From positions 43,346,581 through 43,410,580 of the forward strand of contig OX442314.1 in the NCBI GenBank assembly GCA_949358305.1: a stretch of 64,000 bases of DNA, given 5' to 3'. Both the position numbers and the translations under genes were made by a program. The DNA comes from Strigamia acuminata (Eukaryota; Arthropoda; Chilopoda; Geophilomorpha; Linotaeniidae). Positions 11,358 to 23,000 of the stretch are shown here, in pieces (within the stretch, counting starts at the first letter, position 1; every line of letters begins with the position of its first letter). The notes below the pieces were generated by a model. It had not been told where the DNA came from. It saw only the letters and a program-made list of their open reading frames with translations, and searched no databases.

Positions 11358-13825
11358 TTACGTTTGGGTAACGTCGCAGTTAGTGACGTCATCCAATCTT
11401 ATTGTTTGATTGGTTTGCGTATGGCTTGGGGAATTGCTCCTTACGTCATACGGCTGATCCCTGGATCTCGAGGTTATCGAGGGGAGAAGACACATGTTGT
11501 TTTTTCCTCTCGGTTTACGAGTCCGAAGATTATATCTCTTTGTCGGCGAGGGATTTATTGTATTTAAATCGCCGTCTTCATTGTCATCGGAGACTGAGTC
11601 AGATGAGTCTTTTATTTCAGATGTTTTTTGTTTCTTTTCTAAAAACACCTTTTTATTTAATTTTTTAGCAATTTCAAGCTTTTTGAAACTGTCACGAAGT
11701 TCAACGTCGTTATTCACGAGGTCTGACTCCATTTGTGGTTTGGATGAATTATCGACAGGTATTCTCTTTAATTCATCGTCATCTAACGTATTAATTATAT
11801 TTTCAGTCTTTTGACCGACTTCTTCGCCTTCTAACCATACTTCCTGATCGAAACTCGGGAAATACGGAGTTAATTCCGATGAATGGACAGCTGGAAATAT
11901 TTCGTTGTTTTCCAGCTTTCTCAATTCCACCGAACCTCCCTGTAATACTTTGGTTATTACATAAGGTCCTGTTCTTTTATCAGCGATGCCAGCTGCAATG
12001 CCGCGGGCAGCGCTCGACAAAACATGAGAATCTCTCCAAACTAAATCGTTTAATTTAAAATTGGAGAACTTCTCACCTTCTTTTTTAAGATTAACTCGTC
12101 TACGCAAATCTAACACGTGTGACATCATGTGCTGATATGTTTCGGCGATAACAGCTTCTAATTTTTGCACGTATAAATGTGGGTTTTTTGGATCTACGAC
12201 CAAAATTCCTTCAGGTATTCTTGGATCCCAAGGTACTCTGAGTTCGCGAAAAAAGTTAAGAAATGCGGGAGAGAAGTCTCTTCCTCTCGTCACCGTAGTT
12301 CTCAAGCTAAATGCAAATTCACGCAAATATTCGTCCCATTTGGAATGAACAGATGAATAAATTGCAACCAGATATTTGATGTCACGGTTAACCCTTTCAA
12401 CCGGGTTAGCTTGTGGGTGATACGTTGAAGTTGGTGTTGGAACCATCTTGAACTTTTCACAAAATTTTTTAAAGACTTGGGCACGAAATTGCGGGCCGTT
12501 GTCAGAAATAATTTTACGAGGGAATCCCATGCTCATGGAAAGGTGATAAATACAATTTGCCACTTTTCCTGCAGTAGGGTTACACATTGGATATAATTCT
12601 GGCCAATGAGTTGCCACGTCAAGTATGACTAAAATATGTGTGTTGTTTTTGCGCGTCCGAGGTTTCGGGCCGGTCAAATCAACACTTAGACAGTCAAATG
12701 GGCTGTAAGGACCCATTTGCGCTGCTTCAATTTGTCCTTTCGTTCGAGGTTTGCAAGCTTGACAACGCTCGCAATGTCGAATGAATCTCGTAATGTCCGA
12801 TTTCATGCCTTTCCAGGTATAAATTCGGCGTGCTCGATAAAGAGTCCTTGCAATTCCTGGGTGGCCAGAAAGTGGGTGGCCATGCATTAGCCAAATAATT
12901 TTATACTTCAATGTCTGAGGTACAAAAACTTTGAGTGCTCTCCCATCCTCCCCCAATTCATCAGACATTGTGGGATGAAATTGCATTAATAAGTCATCTT
13001 CAATTAAGAAGGTGGTTGCGTGTTTTCTATATTGTTTCCTCTGGAGTCGCGTTGTGACGTCAGGCGGAAATTGATTACAATTTAAAAAATTACGCATTAA
13101 TTGGCAAACTTTATCTTCTTTTTGGGCCTTGATTATGTCTTCCCTTGTGGGGGGTTCACAATCAAGACGCTCTACAATTTTGGCGACAAATGCTTTTATT
13201 AAAACATTTGACGAAGGAATTTGAAATTTCTTTGAAATTTGCGCTCTTATGACGTCATCTGATTCCTCAGAGGGGTCATAAATTTTAGTCCAATAATTGA
13301 CGAATTCGTGATCTTCCTTTTCCTCCAGCGTGGAGACAGGAAGTTCATGAAATTTTCCCATTTTCCAATTTCGTTGTGGTGATGGACAATAAGATAATAA
13401 TTCGTCATTATCTCCATCATCTTCAGGATTTTCCGGTTTATCAATCGGTGATCTGGATAAAGCATCCGCTAAAACATTTAGTGGACCTTTAATATATTGT
13501 ATTTCGAAAGAGTAGCGCATCAGCTCCATTTGCCAGCGCGCTAACCTTCCGGCAGGTTCGTCTAACTGCATCAACCATTTTAGTGCTTGATGGTCAGTCC
13601 TAACTATGAATGTGGTAAATTCCAAATAATGTCGAAATTTACGTAATGCCCAGATTACCGCTAGGCACTCCAATTCTGTGGCGCTGTAATTTATCTCAGC
13701 AGGTTGCAAACTTCTGCTGGCATAAACACAAGGCACTTCGATATTTTGATCATCGATTTCCCTCATTTGCATAAGCGCGGCGCCTAGTCCTTTTCTGCTG
13801 GCGTCGGTATGCACAATAAATGGTC
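11358..13825 (-). CDS. Element B pol: RNase H and integrase part (frameshifted from RT)
   Basis: The minus-strand frame begins with the RNase H catalytic motif HTDASRKGLG, then YSATELECLAVIWAL, DHQALKWL and LADALSR. The integrase follows: zinc motif HPGIARTLYRARRIY ... CERCQACKP, then DLTGP, SDNGPQF and YHPQANPVERVNRD carrying the Asp-Asp-Glu triad. A basic tail (KRYNLRTRKPRGK) ends at 11358. It is out of frame with the RT segment because a base was lost near 13825, just before the RNase H Asp, so this copy cannot make full Pol by ordinary reading. Confidence 0.9.
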
Positions 13826-14882
13826 TGTCAAATCAGGCATGGCCATTGTTTCCGCATTTGTTAAAGCATCTTTTATTTGATCAAAAGCTTCTTGATGAAT
13901 TTCTGACCAAATAAATTCCACATCCTTTTTGAGTAAAGGACGTAGAGGTTCCGTCATGACTGCTAGATTCTTGAGTAATCGGTGAAAAAAGTTCACCATT
14001 CCCAAAAATCTTTGCAACTCTTTCAAATTTGAAGGAGCTGGCATTTCTTTAATGGCGGCGACTTTTTTAGGGTCGACACTAACTCCTTGAACACTTAACT
14101 TGTAGCCAAGAAAAGTTAATTCTTTTCTGCCAAATTTTGATTTTTCTGGATGAACATGAAGATTTGCATTTTCAAGTTTACTCAGAATTTCTTCTAGATG
14201 AATCATGTGTTCTTCAAAATTTTTAGATATAATAATTATATCATCGAGGTATGCCCATGCGAATTTTCGATAGGCGTCCCCCAAAATCTTTTCTATCAAC
14301 TTTTGGAAAGTTGACGGCGCATTTACGAGACCAAAGGGCATGACTCGAAATTGTAGTCGACCCAAAGGGCTCCAAAACGCAGTTTTAGCACGGTCGTTCG
14401 GATGAACCTCTATCTGCCAATAGCCTTTTGACAAATCTATCGTTGTGACCCATTCAAACCTTCCGAGTTCTCGCAAGATTTCCTCAATGCTCGGCATTTG
14501 AAGAGGGTCGTATAATGTATGTGCATTGAGTGGTCTAAAATCAATGCAGAGTCTCGGATCACAATCCGGACGCATCACTAGAACTATTCGCATTCCATAG
14601 TCTCCAGTGGCTTGTTCGACGTACCCATTATCCAACATATCTTGACAGATTTGAAAGATAATTTCACGTTTTTGTGGATTTACGCTTTTAAACGGAACTC
14701 TAATTGGAACTTTAGTGTCCAGTTTAATTTCATGCCTAACGAGGTGTGTTCTACCTGGTCGGCGTGATAAAATCTTTTCATGTTTCTTTAATACTCTTTC
14801 AAGCATTAAATTATTTTCCATTGACAAATTAGCGTCGCTAACAAGTCTTTGTACTACATTTTCTTCACCGGCAACTTTAGCT
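13784..14882 (-). CDS. Element B pol: reverse transcriptase part
   Basis: Open on the minus strand from the element C junction at 14882. RT blocks are in order: RLCIDFRPLNAHTLYDPLQ, TIDLSKGYWQIEVHP, FRVMPFGLVNAPSTFQ, the active-site YLDDIIIIS, and FLGYKLSVQGV. The protease half lies across element C at 30110-31058. Removing C and one AGCT copy restores one frame across the junction. The frame is lost again at the 3' end by the shift near 13825. Confidence 0.9.
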
Positions 14883-16626
14883 TGTGATGATTACAAATCG
14901 ATAGTTATCAATGTTCACCATAGATGGCGCTGTTTAACCAACGCGCGTATTTCAAACTCGGTTAAAGACTAAAAAATGTGATAAATAATTATTTAGACAC
15001 GGTGAATAAAATATAACTATTTTATTCGATATAAATTAAGTATTAATTACTTGATGATGTTGATTCTATCGAATCAATATCTACTTTACTTACCTGTCGA
15101 AGGGAACCAATTGGACCCTTCCGGACCCCAACTGGGCCCATCTGGACATAGTCATATATTAGGTCCGGACTAGTGACCCACGAATCCGCCGATTCGTACA
15201 CTGATTGGCTGTCGCCAATCTAGTAGTTCTACAGAACTATATAAGCATCAGTTTCTCACTTCCCCTTGCTTGCTTGCTTGATAACTGAACTTGTATATTG
15301 TCTGTAGTTGAATTGTTATCGTTTGATTTCATTATTCTCTATCGACACATCAGGCCACCTCAGCTCTCCACAGATAGTATTCATTACTATCTGTTATTGT
15401 TGTTGTAAGGCCTTTTCGGGAAGGCCAACTCCGGTAATAGACATGCATTCGCATGAAATGGCCCCGTAACGTTAGCCAGCTGTTCTACGGGACAGTAGGA
15501 CTTCGTACGGTGGCTTAATATAACGGTCGTATACAGTACGACCTTGCTAAATGAAAGTAGGTCCCTCAGCTAACTGGCCACAGTCCGCTGCAGGATGGTT
15601 GTTGTAAACAGCCCACGCAGGTTCCCGTCTTTCTACGATTGGTCCTTCCGCTCGTTAAAAGTCGGTAAAGGCTTAATGCACAGGTAACACGCCGGGTTGG
15701 TAGCCCGTGAGTAATATCTAAAGATGTTGCGATAAAACAACTACCTGGATAATGGTAATCCAACGGCAGTGGCCAAATAATATTTTACCCGGTGCTCGAT
15801 CTGCTGATCCCGCCATCGTAAGGCATGCTGGCGGATGGAGGTGTCAAAACCTCCCGCGATGGTTCTCTCGACCGTCGTGACGGTCCCCGCCCCATCGTAC
15901 CCTCCGGGTTAGTAACCCGTGAACAGGAGTTGAACAACACTGTGTTAAACAAATTACTCGGGCATTGGTAATCCTGTATTGGCAATATCTTTTCATACCG
16001 GTAAGTCCATAGAAATGTTTACCTGGTGGTTGGTACCACCGATAGCGAGTTAAAGCACACAATTAAATACTCGGCGCCTGATCACGAGATCTTGTCGTCG
16101 TAAGGCATGCTGGCGGATGGAGTCTCAACAACTCCCGCGACGTTCTCTCAATTGTCGTGACGGTCCCCGCCCAATTAATATTTATATAACAATTCATTTG
16201 TTGTATTATTTTAATTACTTCACTTTATTCATTTGAAACAATGGAATATTCTGCCGAATATTCCTGTTTATGCGTAGGACTCTTCGCATATTTAGATAAT
16301 CGATGCTGCGGACCAAATACGTCTCCGTAGCGATATTTGTGACGATGCCGCAAGTCAGCCGTATCCCTCTGGCTTCGCCCGGATCCTCAACCAGTTGATG
16401 CCGCCCGTTTACACGCGTCAAGAACCCATTATTGTTATTATTCAGTAATAAATATGTCATGTCACACTAAAACTGTAAGTTATTTCTACTTGATCACATT
16501 CATGTTTGTAAGGGCTTCCGTAGCTTATCTCGGTTAGGTTGTTGCTAAACTTAGCAACGTCTTGTATAAACCGAATTATCTATCTTAAAAGGACTAATAA
16601 ATTAGCCCAAAAGTAGAATCGTCACA
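14883..16626 (+). repeat. 5' LTR of element C
   Basis: 1744 bp, unusually long for a Ty3 element. It includes a TATA-like tatataagc near 15238 and, downstream of that, two copies of a structured module (15692-16172). Small open frames inside it occur identically in both LTRs and are not supported as genes. Confidence 0.95.
15692..16172 (+). ncRNA. Duplicated structured module in the 5' LTR of element C
   Basis: Module A occurs at 15811-15893 and 16094-16172. A stem (CCATCG/CGATGG in copy 1, CGTCG/CGACG in copy 2) encloses invariant TAAGGCATGCTGGCGGAT and a hairpin (GGAGGT/ACCTCC versus GGAGT/ACTCC). A second hairpin around GT follows (GACCGTC/GACGGTC versus ATTGTC/GACGGT with two G-U pairs in +), then CCCCGCC, which could pair with GGCGG. 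Module B hairpins (CGGGTTGGTAGCCCG at 15692, CGGGTTAGTAACCCG at 15905, GGTGGTTGGTACCACC at 16024) precede. Stems change while pairing is kept. Function unknown. Confidence 0.6.
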
Positions 16627-16628
16627 AG

Positions 16629-16646
16629 TGGAGGTTCTACCGAGAT
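16629..16646 (+). promoter_or_regulatory. Primer-binding site of element C (tRNA-Gln)
   Basis: TGGAGGTTCTACCGAGAT lies two bases after the 5' LTR. Its complement ends TCGGTAGAACCTCCA, which closely fits the 3' end of metazoan tRNA-Gln (acceptor strand complementary to the GGTTC... 5' end). The tRNA identity is from family knowledge. Confidence 0.75.
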
Positions 16647-17770
16647 AGGCTGCCTAAATTTAAAATAAATTTTGAAGTTTTTCGTGTGTTTGTGAGAATT
16701 CGGAAATATGCCTACAGTGATAAAATTTCAAATGAAATTTTTTGGTGTGTAAAATAAATTTTCGAACGAGATTTATATTTGTGTCTAATATATTTTATTC
16801 TGTTTTAGAACTCCTCGCAAGAAAATAAGTGTAATTCACTTTATTCCGATTCTCCGCCGTGGAAATTATACGTTTTAACAAAATAATAATTTCTACCGCG
16901 TGGTCAGGCCTAAAGGCCCAACCCTGAGAATGAGAATCTTGCCCGAACTTGTTGAAGTTGGCTCCGCCCGGGTACCGTCATTTTGTCATCGACAATCTGA
17001 CAAAACCACGCGGTCGGGCCTAATTTTGAAAAGTTGACTTGTTGATGGAATTCTTAAAGAATTCTATCAATTTAACAGTTGTTTTAATTTTTAGAATATT
17101 CTTTTATATGTATTTTGCTTGAGACTTCAAGTTAAACCTAAATTTATTTGCCTAAATAAATTAGAAAGAAAATTGACGTTTTTCGAAGGAATTAAAATTT
17201 ATATTTTATTTCAAAGTGGGTTTACCTTATTTTACAGACTTGATCTACATTAAATTGTTGGTTAAAAATCGTGATCTCAAGCCATTGAAATCGAAATTTA
17301 CGAATGGAATACCATTCGAATTTTAGCAAAGAAGAATTCTCGCTGTTGTGTTGCCTAGCAACCCGTGGTGTGCAGAAAAGCCGTCGATTCAAACGAATCG
17401 GCGCGTCTTTTGAAATTACGAGTTTTAAAACTTTAAAAAATTCCATAAAGGTGATCATTCATTTATTAATAAATGCGGTGATATTTTAAAATATTTTAAG
17501 AAGTATCCATTTTGTTTGGTGACTACGTCATAACACTGGAATCTGTCAAGATTACGGTTCCACGAACTTGATGATTTCCACCAATCTCGGACGAGATTGG
17601 ACTCTCGCGAGACTAGCGTTGATACTTGACCAATCAGAGAGGTGTATCGAAGTACCCTTACTTCCTTTCGAACTAGTGTGACCACTGCTTCGTTTGCGAT
17701 CCTCCTGAACGTTTGCAACTTCATCGTTATCTCTCAGACTTAGGAAATTTTCTTAGTTTTAAGTTTAGTT
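16647..17770 (+). other. Untranslated leader of element C
   Basis: 1.1 kb between primer-binding site and gag ATG with no convincing ORF. It contains a near-repeat gcgtggtcaggcctaaagg (about 16899) and cgcggtcgggcctaa (about 17009), whose halves could pair with intervening GC-rich sequence. It probably holds packaging signals; that is inference. Confidence 0.45.
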
Positions 17771-19999
17771 ATGACTAATAACCAGCATCACATGAACACC
17801 CGTGGTAAGGAAAGAACTTGTTTGACCGGTGGAATGAATCTATCCGGGTTTATACCTGTTCCTAATGGAACTGAAGAAGTGGAAAACCACGCGGTCCATA
17901 ATGGCGTTTCAAATGAAACAGCCGGACCATCTGGAGAGAATAGGGCTCCACGTGAACCTACTCCGCCTGGAGAAGAGGAATGCATTCCTGAAGGTTCTCA
18001 TTTAGGCCGAGGCGGTCTATTATTTTGTCAGGATCACGGTTTGAACCCAAACCAATTTAGATCTTTGACCGAAGTATTAGATTTCGTGCACGCGCGTCGT
18101 ACTACGTCGGAGCAACCTAATTCCCCAGCCAGCCAAAGATTAAATAATTTTAGTCCCACTCCTTCGACGCCTATTTCTAGATATAGAAATAAAAATGCAC
18201 AACCTCCTCGTCAAGATCAGTCGAATTTGACACCAGGAGATTTTAATCGTGTTTTCCAGCAACGATTACGAGCGAATAACTTCGCTCGCAACCAACAAAG
18301 AGGATTTACAAATCCAGAGAACTTTGAGAATACGTTCAACAGAGCGAATTTGGGTCCGCCTAATATGGCCAACCCTAATCCAAGTTTTCCAAGCGGATCA
18401 AATAGTTGTCCGAATCTCGCTGGAAATTTGAACCCAAATTCAGGTGCGACAAGAGGTCCAAACCGCCGTTTTGACCCAAATTCTAGATTTGCAAACAATT
18501 CTAGTCCCGCACCTAATATGCAAAGGGGTCACCCAGTTCCTCCGAACTCGAATAACCCAAATAATCCTTCTACTGGAACTCCAGGAAATTCAAATAACTA
18601 TTTGAATCGGGGTACGCCAGGTAATTCGAACAATCGTCCGAATTTTGGTAATCAAGAAAGTTCGAACAATCGCCCGAATTTTGACAATCAGGGTAATTCT
18701 AATAATCATTCGAATTATGGGAACCAAGGCAATTCGAATAACCATTCGAATTTTGGTAACCACGGTAGGTCAAATCAAGGAGGGTCGAATAATTTCAACC
18801 CTAATAGTGGTGGCTCCAGTCAAAATAACTCGAGTCAACCAAACAATGGCGGGTCGTCAAACGACAACTCGCGCCCCGCCAGTAGCTTTGGAATGACGGC
18901 TGATGACCTCGCGTCAATTGCCACGACCATGCACAAGTTGATGCAGGCAGGAAAAAGTTCCGCCACTGTCCCTCAAACTAACTGTTTGAAACCACCAGAT
19001 ATCCCTGTATTCTCCGGAAAAGCAGAAGAAAGCGAACGCTTTCTCAATATTGTAAAAAATGTCGCTTTTCTGCGAAACATGTCACTCGATGACATGCTTG
19101 TTAAAGGCGTGGCCGGTTATTTAACCGAGCAAGCGCATGGTTGGTTTCATGAAAGGAGAGAAGATTTCATATCTTGGGAAGTATTTGAACAGGCGTTCAA
19201 AGAACGGTTTGTAGCCACTCGACAAGAGCGGACGAACCAACTAACCAAGTTGAAACAACTGGAAACAGAAAGTCTTTACAACTTTATGCACAAATATTAC
19301 CAGTTATGGATATTACAAGACAGTCTTGATGCAAAAGGGGCTGGTTGTCTTTTTATTGGGAGTGTAACTCCTGCTAACGATTTGCTTTTGCATACGCAAG
19401 GCATAGCGGATTTACCTCTGACAGAGATTTATACCGTTATAACTAAAAATAAAGGCTTGTACAGTCGTACAGCTAATGGAGCAAGGGAAAATATTTCCAA
19501 TCCAGTCGTTTTCCCACCTCGAAAAACGGACACACGTCCTCAGTCGAAGACAAATGCTAAATCTTTAACTTTGGATTCACAAGAACAACTTAATATTTGT
19601 GAAGAAGAGTTACCTGAGGAGTGCGAAGCTGTCTATTTAATAAATGGAGCAGTAGATCAGACCAGACGTGGTCAATTAGTTTGTTACCACTGTAAGAAAC
19701 CAGGACACATGCGTCGAGAATGTCCAGATTTAAAACCACGTGCAAATTTCAACTCTGAAGAGTTGCAAAAACGAAGTACGCCGGATTCCCCGACTGTGGA
19801 TCCTACTTCTAAACGTCCTAATAATAGATGGATAACTCAAGAAGTGTTGGATGCAACACTAGATGCTAAACTTGATGCGAAACTTAATACTTTTGAAAAT
19901 AAGTTACAAACTTCGCTGACTAACTCGTTGGCAGAAATGGTCAAAACTTTGATCAAGCCAGAATCTGCTGATTCAAGTGCGACTAGTTCAAAAAACTAG
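17771..19999 (+). CDS. gag: Element C gag
   Basis: 742 residues from an ATG in a suitable context (agttATGac). The N-terminal 130 residues are unclassified. A long Asn/Gly/Pro-rich low-complexity region follows (about residues 150-370) with tandem (G/P)NSNN-type repeats. The capsid-like retrotransposon Gag region is about residues 400-560 (PVFSGKAEESERFL, GWFHERREDFISWEVFEQAF). One CCHC knuckle (CYHCKKPGHMRREC) lies near residue 638. The stop codon at 19997 comes directly after the slippery heptamer. Confidence 0.92.
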   Translation: MTNNQHHMNTRGKERTCLTGGMNLSGFIPVPNGTEEVENHAVHNGVSNETAGPSGENRAPREPTPPGEEECIPEGSHLGRGGLLFCQDHGLNPNQFRSLTEVLDFVHARRTTSEQPNSPASQRLNNFSPTPSTPISRYRNKNAQPPRQDQSNLTPGDFNRVFQQRLRANNFARNQQRGFTNPENFENTFNRANLGPPNMANPNPSFPSGSNSCPNLAGNLNPNSGATRGPNRRFDPNSRFANNSSPAPNMQRGHPVPPNSNNPNNPSTGTPGNSNNYLNRGTPGNSNNRPNFGNQESSNNRPNFDNQGNSNNHSNYGNQGNSNNHSNFGNHGRSNQGGSNNFNPNSGGSSQNNSSQPNNGGSSNDNSRPASSFGMTADDLASIATTMHKLMQAGKSSATVPQTNCLKPPDIPVFSGKAEESERFLNIVKNVAFLRNMSLDDMLVKGVAGYLTEQAHGWFHERREDFISWEVFEQAFKERFVATRQERTNQLTKLKQLETESLYNFMHKYYQLWILQDSLDAKGAGCLFIGSVTPANDLLLHTQGIADLPLTEIYTVITKNKGLYSRTANGARENISNPVVFPPRKTDTRPQSKTNAKSLTLDSQEQLNICEEELPEECEAVYLINGAVDQTRRGQLVCYHCKKPGHMRRECPDLKPRANFNSEELQKRSTPDSPTVDPTSKRPNNRWITQEVLDATLDAKLDAKLNTFENKLQTSLTNSLAEMVKTLIKPESADSSATSSKN

Positions 20000-20030
20000 A
20001 TCCGGGGGAAGAAGGTTTATTCCATCCCCC
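19990..20030 (+). promoter_or_regulatory. -1 frameshift signal between gag and pol of element C
   Basis: Gag ends TCA AAA AAC TAG, giving heptamer A AAA AAC at 19990-19996. Seven bases later GGGGGA (20004-20009) can pair with TCCCCC (20025-20030). The -1 frame is open from the heptamer through to the pol sequence. The arrangement matches that in element B, although the stem here is shorter. Confidence 0.85.
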
Positions 20031-20064
20031 AGAAGTAGCTAATGCTACATCGGAATCTTTATTT

Positions 20065-23000
20065 ATGGATGTAGACACAACTTGTCTTGAAATAGCCACT
20101 AGTCATAGTGGCGGAGTAGAGGAAAATCTGCAAGAAATGACAGAACAATTAAAAAATCTGACATTATTTCCACACAAGTGCTACACGAAGAAATTCTGTA
20201 GACTCCGCCGACTCAATCGAGTCATAGGTGGTAATAATTTGCACAATATTACTTTAGGTAATAATAAAGATGATCCTCGAATGAAGATCACAATTGGTGG
20301 GCTCACCTACAACGCGCTCATGGATACAGGAGCATCTCAATGTTACATCGGGGAACAACTCTTGTCTGAAACTCAGGCTTTGCCAGAATTTTTGCAAGAG
20401 GCCCCCAGAAACATGTTGGTTAACGCTGTAGGCGTAGCACACAAGCCTGTCGGACAAATAACTTTGTGCGTGCAATGGGCTGATGAATTTACACCAATGA
20501 ATTTCATCGTTTTAGCAAAACGAGTTTGTGGCTTGATACTTGGTCACAATTTCATGCGCAGACAGAAAATTAGTCCGCATCCACATTTACAAGAATTCTC
20601 TTGTGCAGATAAACCTAATTGGTCCGCTCCTTATGAATCGGAAGAAGCCAATTTGGCCCTCGCCCCGTTGAATCGAATTACTTTCGATTATTTAGGACTG
20701 TCGTCCACTCTCAACTCAATTGAGTTAACAGACACTCCTGTGTTGACTTGGGATGAAAAATTAGTTGAGGAGAGCGACTGCACTCCGGAACAAAGACTAG
20801 CACTTCGCGAAGTGGTTAACTCGATACCGAATGTATTTCGTGATCAAGTTGGGTGCACTAACGTGACCCAACATCGTATTAAGTTCAAAGAAGGGCATTC
20901 ATTGCCCAAAATGCAGTATAGAATGTACAACCCGGCCAAGAGAGCCATTATGACCAAACTTGCTGCAGAACTTGAACAGGATGGACTTATTGAAAAGGCC
21001 AAAGGGCCATTTATAAGTCATCCAGTCATCGTTGCGAAGCCTGACGGCTCGTATAGGATGTGCATTGACTACCGGTGGCTAAATGCCATCACTGAAGTCG
21101 AAGTAATACAAATGCCAAGTATTGACCTTTTGTTGCATAATACTGGTCCGGCAAAGTATTTTACGTCTATTGACCTTGTCAAAGGTTACTACCAAGTCGA
21201 AATGTGTAAGGAAGATCGTCCAAAAACGGCGTTTTACACGCCAAACGGCCCTTATCAATTTGTGCGAATGCCGTTCGGCCTTTGCAATGCGCCTTGTACT
21301 TTCCAGCGTCTGATGGAAGGCATTTTAGGCTCAGCTTTACAAGACTACGCGTTAGTTTATTTGGATGACGTAATTGTGTATTCAGATAATTGGGATGATC
21401 ATCTCAAACATGTTCGAGATGTTTTGGAAAGGCTTAACCAAGCCAACATGACAATAAATAAAGCAAAATCTCGTTTTGGGCGTACAGAATTAAAATTCTT
21501 GGGCCACTGGATTAAACCCGAAGGTCTCTTCGGTGATCCCGATAAAATATCGGCGATCATGAAATTTCCCACCCCCACGTGTGCTAAAGACATTCAGCGC
21601 TTTCACGGCATGACTAACTTCTTCAGGAAGTTTGTTCCAAATCACGGAACTATTGCCGCACCATACACACGTATGATGAATGAGAAAACTCCATTTGAAT
21701 GGGGAGATGAGCAGACAGAAGCTTTTAATAAAATTAAAGAGCTACTTTGTGGTGACAATTGTCTACACAAACCAGATATGACTTTACCATTTGTTGTCAT
21801 GACTGACGCTTCACATGAAGGCTTAGGAGCTGTCCTTTGCCAAGACGTCAATATATTCGATGAAAAGAAGCAGAAAAACATTTCTGTACCCAGACCTGTA
21901 GCTTATGCAAGCAGAGTTTTACGTGGAGCGGAGAAGCGTTATACTACGCCGGAACTCGAATGTCTCGCAGTCGTGTGGGCTATTGATCGATTTAAACCAT
22001 ATCTCGAATATGGTACATTCACTTTAGAGTCAGATGCAGAAGCACTGAAATGGTTGATGCGAACGCCTGAACCATCTGGGAAATTTGGCCGATGGGCCTT
22101 AAGAATCCAATGTGGAAATTTTAAAATTGTTTTTCGAAAAGGTGCTGCTAACCAAGTTGCAGATGCACTTTCTAGAGCCCCACTAACAGAGGAAGACATT
22201 CCTCTTCGTGACCATGTGGAACCTGTTGAGATTAAACAATATTGGCCGGAGTGGGACGGAAATCCTTCTGTTTCATTAAATCGTGCCCCGGAGAAACGAG
22301 AATATTTGGCTAGTGTGCGTTCCTATTTTTCAGAAAATTCTAAAGAATGTTCTGAAGAAAAGGAGGGGGAGGAAGTACAAGAAACCTTGTACAGTGCGTT
22401 GACTGAAGTACTTAAAGAAGTCCCTCCTACAAGGAGAGAAATAATAGATGCTCAGTTACTAGATATTGAATGCAAACGCATTCGAGAATATTTATTGAAT
22501 GACAAGGTTGTTGGGATACCACAATCCGAAATAAAAGAATGGAAAAACAAAGTCAAAAACTATTGTTTAGACAAAAAAGAAGTTGATGGTGATCAAATGA
22601 TCATCTATTTTAACCCTTCATTCGAAGAGGAATTAAACGATTCGGGAAACGGCTTTAAAGCCGTTGTACCCAGTTCACTCGTAAAACGAGTACTCTTCGC
22701 TTGTCATGGCCACCCCCTAAGCGGTCACGCTGGGATGAGTAAGACGCTTGAGAAAACGCGTTTAATATATTTCTGGCCTGGTATGAGTAGAAGTGTCAGG
22801 AACTACGTCAAAAGCTGCACGCACTGTGCTCAGTACAAACCTATTCAACAGAAAAGGCACGCAGCTCCTTACACACCCCACAACATGACCAATCCGTGGG
22901 AATGTATTAACATGGACTTGATGGGCCCGAAACCCGCGGGAAGGTCCCAAAACCAGTATATTTTTGTCATTATTGACAATTGTACCAAGTTCGTTGAAAT

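Noticed and set aside
15811-16172. Hammerhead ribozyme in the element C LTR
   Set aside because: The CTGATGA and GAAA core of a hammerhead is not present. Other ribozyme classes cannot be excluded by eye.
15566-16460. Four small minus-strand ORFs repeated at 29045-29939
   Set aside because: Identical because they are in the two LTRs of element C. They overlap the structured RNA module and have no coding signature.
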